Source: Alphaproteobacteria bacterium MarineAlpha5_Bin9 (GTDB lineage: Bacteria > Pseudomonadota > Alphaproteobacteria > HIMB59 > GCA-002718135). Taken from it: a DNA stretch of 64,000 nt. Positions 58,509-64,000 of this stretch are shown here, in pieces (position 1 is the first letter of the stretch; each line of letters starts with the position of its first letter). Position numbers and translations under genes: made by a program. Location: positions 1 to 64,000 of the forward strand of contig PTKV01000006.1 in NCBI GenBank assembly GCA_002937895.1, given 5' to 3'. Under the pieces are notes generated by a model. It made no database searches. It was given only the letters and a program-made list of their open reading frames with translations, and was not told the origin of the DNA.

Positions 58509-59486
58509 TTATTTTAAACTTATTGGTTTTTTTTCTAAATTATGTATTGCTTCTACATATCTTAAAGTTTTCGTTTTAGAGCGCATGATAACTGAATGTG
58601 ACGTAGCAAAATTTTGCTTTATTCTTATTCCTTTTAATAAAGTTCCATCTGTTACACCAGTAGCTGCAAACATAACTTCTCCCTTAGCCATATCTTCAGT
58701 GGTATATATTCTATTGAAATCTGTAATACCCATTGAATTAGCTCTTTCTTTTTGTTCTTGATTCTCAAATAATAATTTTCCATATATTTTGCCATCTAAA
58801 GATCTAAGAGCTGCTGCAGCTAATACTCCTTCAGGAGATCCACCAGAACCAATATATAGATCAACCCCACTATCTTCTATGGTTGTGGCAATTACTGCAC
58901 TAACATCACCATCAGAAATCAATTTAATTCTTGCACCTGTTTTTCTTACTGATTTAATTAAATCTTTATGCCTAGGTCTATCCAATATACAAACAACAAG
59001 ATTTTCATTTTTTATATTAATATGTTTTGATAAAGCATTTATTATATTTTCAACTGGGGATTCTGGATCTATATTTAAATCATTAAACTTTGAACCATAA
59101 GCAATCTTATACATATAAATATCTGGTGCGTGTAAGAATCCACCACTACTAGCCATTGCTATTACAGATAAAGCATTCTCTCTACCCTGAGCTGTAATAG
59201 TTGTTCCTTCCAAAGGATCGAGTGCTATGTCAATTTTGGGACCTTTTTTATTTCCTACTTCTTCTCCAATGTATAACATTGGCGCTTCATCTCTTTCTCC
59301 CTCACCTATTACAACTTTACCATTAATATTTAAATTATTTAAAAAATTTCTCATCGCATTTACTGCAGCTTGATCTGCTGCTTTTTCATCTCCCCTTCCC
59401 ATTAAAAGGGAACTTGATAAAGCTGCAGCTTCTGTAACTCTTACTGCCTCTAAAGCTAAATTCCTATCTAAAAATAAATTTGTCAT
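58509..59486 (-). CDS. glpX: class II fructose-1,6-bisphosphatase GlpX
   Basis: Gluconeogenic phosphatase. Family blocks: RNLALEAVRVTEAAALSSSLLMGRGDEKAADQAAVNAMR, GKVVIGEGERDEAPMLYIGEEVG, DIALDPLEGTTITAQGRENALSVIA (metal site) and DLYIGSGGSPEGVLAAAALRSLDGKIYGKL. 325 aa is typical. It supports sugar synthesis with the class I aldolase gene 17 kb away. The stop of the upstream ETF-QO gene is 3 nt before its start. Confidence 0.97.
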   Translation of the reverse strand: MTNLFLDRNLALEAVRVTEAAALSSSLLMGRGDEKAADQAAVNAMRNFLNNLNINGKVVIGEGERDEAPMLYIGEEVGNKKGPKIDIALDPLEGTTITAQGRENALSVIAMASSGGFLHAPDIYMYKIAYGSKFNDLNIDPESPVENIINALSKHINIKNENLVVCILDRPRHKDLIKSVRKTGARIKLISDGDVSAVIATTIEDSGVDLYIGSGGSPEGVLAAAALRSLDGKIYGKLLFENQEQKERANSMGITDFNRIYTTEDMAKGEVMFAATGVTDGTLLKGIRIKQNFATSHSVIMRSKTKTLRYVEAIHNLEKKPISLK

Positions 59487-59489
59487 ATT

Positions 59490-61124
59490 TTACATATTTG
59501 CATAATTTGGACCTCCTCCTCCTTCAGGAGCAACCCAATTAATGTTTTGGGAAGGTTCTTTAATATCACAAGTTTTGCAATGAATACAATTTTGTGAATT
59601 GATAATAAATTCAGGTCTATTATTTGAGTTAGTTTGTATTTCATAAACCCCAGCAGGGCAATATCTTTGAGCTGGTTCGTCATATTTATCTAAATTATAT
59701 TTAATAGGTAAACTAGAATCTTTTAAAACAAGATGAACAGGCTGATTATCTACATGGTTTGTTCCAGTTAAATAAACTGAAGAAGTCTTGTCAAATGTAA
59801 CTTCTCCATCATATTTTGGATAAGTTATTTTGGGGCATTCTTTATAATTTTTTAAAGTTTGGTGATCAGCTTTATGATGCTTGAGGGTAAAAGGTAAATT
59901 ACCTCTAAATATAATTTGATCAATTCCTGTAAATATAATTGCTAATAAAAGGCCGAATCTAAAGCTTGGTTTTACATTTCTAGCTTTATGTAATTCTTCA
60001 TAAATCCAAGAATTATGGAATTTTTTTTCGTATATATCAAGCTCTTTACTATTTTCTAAATGCTCAAATATTGTCTCAGCAGCAATTATTCCACTTTTCA
60101 TTGCTGTGTGAGTTCCTTTTATTTTTGGCATATTTAATGTTCCAGCATCACATCCAATTAGAAGAGCTCCAGGCATAAACATCTTAGGCAAACTTTGAAT
60201 TCCACCTTCAATTAATGCCCTTGCTCCATATGCTATTCTTTTAGCTCCCTTAAGCATAGTTTTAATTTTTTTATGAGTTTTAAATTTTTGAAATTCATCA
60301 TATGGTGATAAATTTGAATTTTTATAATCAAGTCCAATTACATAACCTAGAAATATTTGTTTATTTTCTGCATGATAGCAAAAACTACCTCCGTAAGTAT
60401 CATTTTTTAATGGCCATCCTACTGTATGCATAACTAAGCCTTCATGATGAAATTTAGGATCTATTTCCCAAATTTCTTTAAATCCTATACCGTATTGCTG
60501 AGGAGATTTATTATAATCTAAATTATATTTTTTAATTAATTCTTTTCCTAAATGTCCTCTACATCCTTCAGCAAAAATTGTTACCTTTCCTTTGATTTCA
60601 ATTCCCGGCTCAAATCTATCTTTTTTATTTCCATCTCTATCTAAACCCATATCACCTGTCTGCACTCCAACAACTTTGTTATTTTCATCATATAAAATAT
60701 TTGTTGCAGCAAAACCTGGAAAAATTTCAACACCTAATTCTTCAGCTTGATTAGCTAACCATCTACAAAAATTTGCAAGACTAATAATATAATTACCATG
60801 ATTTTTTTGTACAGAAGGCAATAACCATGTTGGCCAACTTAAAGAAAATTTATTTGTTAAAAATAAAAATTTTTCATCTGTAACTTTTGTTTTAATAGGT
60901 GTGTTTTTTTTCTCCCAGTCAGGTATTAATTCATCCAATGCACGAGTTTCAAAAACATTTCCACTTAATATATGAGCTCCAACTTCAGCTCCTTTTTCTA
61001 AAATACAGACTGAAATATCTTTTTTTAGTTGTTTTAATTTTATTGCAGTACTTAAACCGGCTGGACCAGCACCCACAATGACTACATCATATTCCATGAC
61101 TTCACGAACTATATTTTCACTCAT
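59490..61124 (-). CDS. electron-transfer flavoprotein:ubiquinone oxidoreductase
   Basis: Monotopic membrane flavoprotein that moves electrons from ETF to quinone. FAD motif YDVVIVGAGPAGLSTAIKLKQL near residue 13, LGKELIKKYNLDYNKSPQQYGIGFKEIWEI, GGIQSLPKMFMPGALLIGCDAGTLNMPKIKGTHTAMKSGIIAAE and the C-terminal [4Fe-4S] domain NCIHCKTCDIKEPSQNINWVAPEGGGGPNYANM (family-standard ending). 544 aa. The gene follows etfBA in the same direction, giving a complete ETF relay for the dehydrogenase upstream. Confidence 0.96.
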   Translation of the reverse strand: MSENIVREVMEYDVVIVGAGPAGLSTAIKLKQLKKDISVCILEKGAEVGAHILSGNVFETRALDELIPDWEKKNTPIKTKVTDEKFLFLTNKFSLSWPTWLLPSVQKNHGNYIISLANFCRWLANQAEELGVEIFPGFAATNILYDENNKVVGVQTGDMGLDRDGNKKDRFEPGIEIKGKVTIFAEGCRGHLGKELIKKYNLDYNKSPQQYGIGFKEIWEIDPKFHHEGLVMHTVGWPLKNDTYGGSFCYHAENKQIFLGYVIGLDYKNSNLSPYDEFQKFKTHKKIKTMLKGAKRIAYGARALIEGGIQSLPKMFMPGALLIGCDAGTLNMPKIKGTHTAMKSGIIAAETIFEHLENSKELDIYEKKFHNSWIYEELHKARNVKPSFRFGLLLAIIFTGIDQIIFRGNLPFTLKHHKADHQTLKNYKECPKITYPKYDGEVTFDKTSSVYLTGTNHVDNQPVHLVLKDSSLPIKYNLDKYDEPAQRYCPAGVYEIQTNSNNRPEFIINSQNCIHCKTCDIKEPSQNINWVAPEGGGGPNYANM

Positions 61125-61148
61125 TTATTATATATTTATTAGAAAAAT

Positions 61149-62102
61149 CTATTTATTAATAGTATTTAATTTATCTAATTCCAAAGACAATTCAGGAAGA
61201 GCTTCAAATAGATCTGCTTGTAATCCATAATCTGCAACATTAAATATGGGAGCTTCCTCATCCTTATTAATCGCAACTATTATCTTACTTTCTTTCATTC
61301 CTGCTAAATGTTGAATTGCTCCAGATATTCCAATTGCTATATAAAGCTCAGGAACTACTACCTTACCAGTTTGTCCAACCTGGTAATCATTACTTACATA
61401 GCCAGCATCTACCGCAGCTCTTGATGCTCCTATTGCAGCGTTTAATTTATCTGCAATTTCATTAATCATTTTGAAATTTTCAGCGCTTTGAAGTCCTCTA
61501 CCTCCCGAAATCACTATTCTGGCAGTTCCAAGTTCAGGCCGCTCTGATTTAGATTCTTCTCTATTAATAAAGTTAACAAGTTTTGAGCTTTCTTCAAAAT
61601 TAATTTCTTCTATTTCTCCTTTACCACCTTCCTTGATTACTGGCTCAAAAGAAGTAGGGCGAATTGTAATAATCTTTTTATTTTCAATAGATTGAACTGT
61701 AGCTAAAGCATTGCCAGCATATATTGGTCTAATAAAAGTATCCTCTTTTTCAATCTTTATTACATCGCTAATTTGTGATACATCTGATTTTGCAGCAACT
61801 CTAGGCATAAAGTTTTTCCCAAAAGTATTTGCAGGTGCTAAAATATATGAGTAATTACTACTTATATTTAAAATTGCTAAAGTTATATTTTCAGCAACTG
61901 GGTTTTCATAAATTTTGTTATCTATATAAATAACTTTTCTAATATTTTCATAATTAGATATTTCTTTAGCTAAAATTTCACACTTATAACCCATAACTAA
62001 AACATCAACTTCTTTTTTAATTTGACTGGCAGCAGTAATAGTACTTAAAGTTGAAGATTTTATTTCTGTATTATTATGTTCAGCAATAACCAAAACACTC
62101 AT
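61149..62102 (-). CDS. etfA: electron transfer flavoprotein alpha subunit
   Basis: FAD-binding subunit: VLVIAEHNNTEIKSSTLSTITAASQI at the start, ARIVISGGRGLQSAENFKMINEIADKLNAAIGASRAAVDAGYVSNDYQVGQTGKVVVPELYIAIGISGAIQHLAGM near 195-270 (the diagnostic FAD-binding block) and VADYGLQADLFEALPEL at the end. 317 aa is normal. 1 nt after etfB. Confidence 0.97.
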   Translation of the reverse strand: MSVLVIAEHNNTEIKSSTLSTITAASQIKKEVDVLVMGYKCEILAKEISNYENIRKVIYIDNKIYENPVAENITLAILNISSNYSYILAPANTFGKNFMPRVAAKSDVSQISDVIKIEKEDTFIRPIYAGNALATVQSIENKKIITIRPTSFEPVIKEGGKGEIEEINFEESSKLVNFINREESKSERPELGTARIVISGGRGLQSAENFKMINEIADKLNAAIGASRAAVDAGYVSNDYQVGQTGKVVVPELYIAIGISGAIQHLAGMKESKIIVAINKDEEAPIFNVADYGLQADLFEALPELSLELDKLNTINK

Positions 62103-62103
62103 C

Positions 62104-62856
62104 TTAAATCACCTTTGCTTCGTGTTTCAATTTTTGAACTAATTCTGATACATTATTAACCATAATTCCTTTTTTTCTTTTAGAAGGTTCTTCTACCTTT
62201 ATTAGCTTAATACGTGGTGAGGTGTCAATTTCTAGATCTTCAGCAGATAAAGTCTCTATAGGTTTTTTTTTAGCTTTCATTATATTTGGTAAAGATGCAT
62301 ATCTAGGTTCATTTAATCTCAAGTCACACGTTATTACTGCTGGTAAATTTATTTCAATTTTCTCTAAACCTTCATCAATTTCTCTAGTAACAAAAAGAGT
62401 GGAATCTTTAATTTCTAATTTTGAAGCAAATGTTGCTTGTGGCCATTCAACTAGAGCCGAAAGCATTTGTCCGGTTTGATTACAATCATCATCAATTGCT
62501 TGTTTTCCCATCAAAACAATTTGTGGTTTTTCTTTTTCAATAATTTTTTTCATTATTTTAGCAATAGAAAGTGGCTCGCAATTATCATTTGCTTTAACAA
62601 ATATCCCCTTATCTGCTCCCATTGCTAGGCCTGTTCTAATAGTTTCTTGTGATTTTTCATTACCTATTGATAAAACAATTACTTCTTCAGCTTTACCAGA
62701 TTCTTTAATTCTTAATGCTTCTTCAACTGCGTTTTCATCAGGAGGGTTCATAGACATTTTCACATTTTCAGTTTCAACTCCTGATCCATCTGATTTGACC
62801 CTAATCTGAACATTATAATCAATAACTCTTTTAACAGCTACCAAAATTTTCATCAT
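62104..62856 (-). CDS. etfB: electron transfer flavoprotein beta subunit
   Basis: Begins [27 protein letters not shown], with [66 protein letters not shown] and [31 protein letters not shown]; these define EtfB and its AMP site. 250 aa. Start is ATG 62856 (or the adjacent ATG 62853) within an ATGATGA overlap with the upstream dehydrogenase stop, suggesting strict coupling. Confidence 0.97.
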   Translation of the reverse strand: MMKILVAVKRVIDYNVQIRVKSDGSGVETENVKMSMNPPDENAVEEALRIKESGKAEEVIVLSIGNEKSQETIRTGLAMGADKGIFVKANDNCEPLSIAKIMKKIIEKEKPQIVLMGKQAIDDDCNQTGQMLSALVEWPQATFASKLEIKDSTLFVTREIDEGLEKIEINLPAVITCDLRLNEPRYASLPNIMKAKKKPIETLSAEDLEIDTSPRIKLIKVEEPSKRKKGIMVNNVSELVQKLKHEAKVI

Positions 62857-64000
62857 GCTCTCAATAAATTGTTCTTTGGATCATATGGGCTATCTTCTAA
62901 AATTGTTACGTTATGCATTTTTCCAAGTATATCAATTTGTAATTTTTGTCCAACATTTGCTAGTTCTGGCTTGATCATACCTATAGCTATTGATTTATTT
63001 AATCTAAATCCATAATCTCCACCAGTAGCCCTACCTACTACTTTACCATTATCATAAATTGGATTATTGCCAAGAACATCAGCATCTATAGTATCATGAA
63101 CTTCTAACGTAATTAATTTATTTTGAAAGCCTTTTTCTCTCCATTTATTTAAAGATTCTAATCCAATAAAATCTCCCTTATTAGGATGAATAAATTTGTC
63201 TAAACCACTTTCATATGGGGAATATTCTATTGATAATTCGGTGCCAACTAATTTGTATGATTTTTCTACTCTTAAACTATTCATTGCTCTAATTCCAAAT
63301 GGCTTTAAATTTAGATCTTTGCCAGCTTTCATTAAAATATCAAATATATGATTCTGATATTCTATTGGATGATGTAATTCCCAACCCAACTCACCAACAA
63401 AATTCACCCTCATAGCATTAACATTTACTAAACCAATATCTATTTGTTTTGCACTTAACCACTTAAAATTATCATTGGTAAGGTCATCGTTTGAAACTCT
63501 TTGAAGCAATTGTCTAGATTTAGGACCTGCAATAACTAATACTCCTATACTATTTGTTAAATTTTCAAATTGAACAGATCCATCCTTAGGCATCCATTTA
63601 TGTATCCAATCATGGTCTAACCTCTGAAATGCTCCTGCAGAAACTAAATAAAAACTATTATTTGATTCTTTCATTATCGTAAATTCTGAATGGACACCTC
63701 CCTTTGTATTTAAAGAGTGACATAAATTTATTCTTCCAATTGATTGAGGTAATTTATTTGCTACAAGATAATCAAGAAATTCTTCTGCTTTAGGACCTTT
63801 GATTCTACATTTTGCAAATGCAGTCATATCAAGTAAGCCAACATTTTCTTTTACATTTTTACATTCTAACTCTACAGCTTTAAACCATTTAGATCTTCTA
63901 AAAGACCAATCATCTTTTTGCTCCATTCCATCAATTGCAAAAAAATTTGGTCTTTCCCATCCAAATTTTTGTCCAAAAACTGCGCCTAAATTTTTTAATC
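62853..64000 (-). CDS. dimethylglycine/sarcosine dehydrogenase-like protein, C-terminal part (cut by window edge)
   Basis: The track begins at an internal Met (63926), but the frame is open to the window end. The extra residues, [24 protein letters not shown], are the conserved junction between the FAD oxidoreductase domain and the GcvT-like folate domain of dimethylglycine/sarcosine dehydrogenases. The visible part is the GcvT-like domain: [83 protein letters not shown] and the final [15 protein letters not shown]. Transcribed into etfB by a 4-nt overlap. The FAD domain lies outside the window; dimethylglycine versus sarcosine specificity is open. Confidence 0.85.
   Translation of the reverse strand, partial: LKNLGAVFGQKFGWERPNFFAIDGMEQKDDWSFRRSKWFKAVELECKNVKENVGLLDMTAFAKCRIKGPKAEEFLDYLVANKLPQSIGRINLCHSLNTKGGVHSEFTIMKESNNSFYLVSAGAFQRLDHDWIHKWMPKDGSVQFENLTNSIGVLVIAGPKSRQLLQRVSNDDLTNDNFKWLSAKQIDIGLVNVNAMRVNFVGELGWELHHPIEYQNHIFDILMKAGKDLNLKPFGIRAMNSLRVEKSYKLVGTELSIEYSPYESGLDKFIHPNKGDFIGLESLNKWREKGFQNKLITLEVHDTIDADVLGNNPIYDNGKVVGRATGGDYGFRLNKSIAIGMIKPELANVGQKLQIDILGKMHNVTILEDSPYDPKNNLLRA

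Noticed and set aside
62853-63926. Stand-alone GcvT aminomethyltransferase
   Set aside because: The frame extends upstream to the window edge with conserved dimethylglycine/sarcosine dehydrogenase linker residues, so it is part of a larger protein.

Overview
This window is a gene-dense, visibly AT-rich stretch (roughly 30% G+C by eye, not computed) of a streamlined alphaproteobacterial chromosome. The alphaproteobacterial signature comes from gene content and order: rluD-rpoH, tolQRAB-pal-cpoB-tilS-ftsH-glmM, hisZ, a TrcR/DUF1013 protein, DUF1192, a TIGR02186-type protein next to sulfur genes, and the aprM-aprB-aprA set. Low G+C, tiny spacers, ATGA-type overlaps and several one-carbon and sulfite-handling modules resemble open-ocean lineages such as SAR11 or HIMB59/AEGEAN-169. 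I cannot assign the clade without searches. I see no IS elements, prophage, CRISPR array or rRNA, and only one tRNA (Thr-TGT, at the left edge).

Layout. (1) 0.1-8.2 kb: an NAD-linked formate dehydrogenase (FdhA plus a fused NuoE/NuoF-type subunit), with TusA-like, MoeA, MobB, FdhD and MobA proteins that build, sulfurate and load its molybdenum cofactor. A 42-residue lipoprotein-like ORF missing from the ORF track follows fdhA. (2) 8.3-14.7 kb: a sulfite module with a TSUP exporter, an APS kinase-like protein, AprM-AprB-AprA, a 116-aa unknown, a TIGR02186 protein and a universal stress protein. (3) 14.7-26.5 kb: housekeeping genes (pyrE, a cytidylyltransferase, pdxH, fabI, aroC, dxs, xseB, rluD, rpoH, purA, hisZ, glmM). 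(4) 26.5-37.5 kb: ftsH, tilS, the complete Tol-Pal system, then yebC, a YmdB-like phosphoesterase, 5-formyl-THF cyclo-ligase, zapA and a small coiled-coil gene. A small PD-(D/E)XK nuclease-like gene sits between tolQ and yebC, where ruvC-ruvA-ruvB-ybgC are often found. (5) 37.6-44.3 kb: tkt, gap, an unknown gene, class I fba, efp, a degenerate inositol-phosphatase-like gene, rpmE, DUF1192 and trcR. (6) 44.3-48.1 kb: a lipid-modification operon (DUF2878, CFA-synthase-like methyltransferase, DUF1365, flavin amine-oxidase-like). (7) 48.2-64 kb: rpmG and trhO, then a methylated-amine/C1 block: MetF-like, Fhs, heterotetrameric sarcosine oxidase (soxBDAG), a secreted nuclease, an acyltransferase, glpX, ETF-QO, etfA, etfB and the C-terminal part of a dimethylglycine/sarcosine dehydrogenase-type protein that runs off the right edge.

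How the parts fit (inference). Methyl groups from glycine-betaine breakdown products would be oxidised to methylene-THF by sarcosine oxidase and the dimethylglycine dehydrogenase-type enzyme, with electrons passing through ETF and ETF-QO to quinone. MetF-like and Fhs enzymes would interconvert the folate one-carbon pool and formate, and the formate dehydrogenase would burn formate to CO2 and NADH. The Apr module would oxidise or detoxify sulfite released from organosulfur compounds. The carbon genes (GlpX, class I aldolase, Gap, transketolase) suit gluconeogenesis and the pentose phosphate pathway.

The observations most worth following are the nuclease at the ruv position, the inositol-phosphatase homologue lacking metal ligands, the unknown gene between gap and fba, the APS kinase and unknown 116-aa gene in the apr locus, the overlooked lipoprotein-like ORF, and a terminator inside the pal-cpoB unit. 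I found no clearly new multi-gene defence or signalling system.
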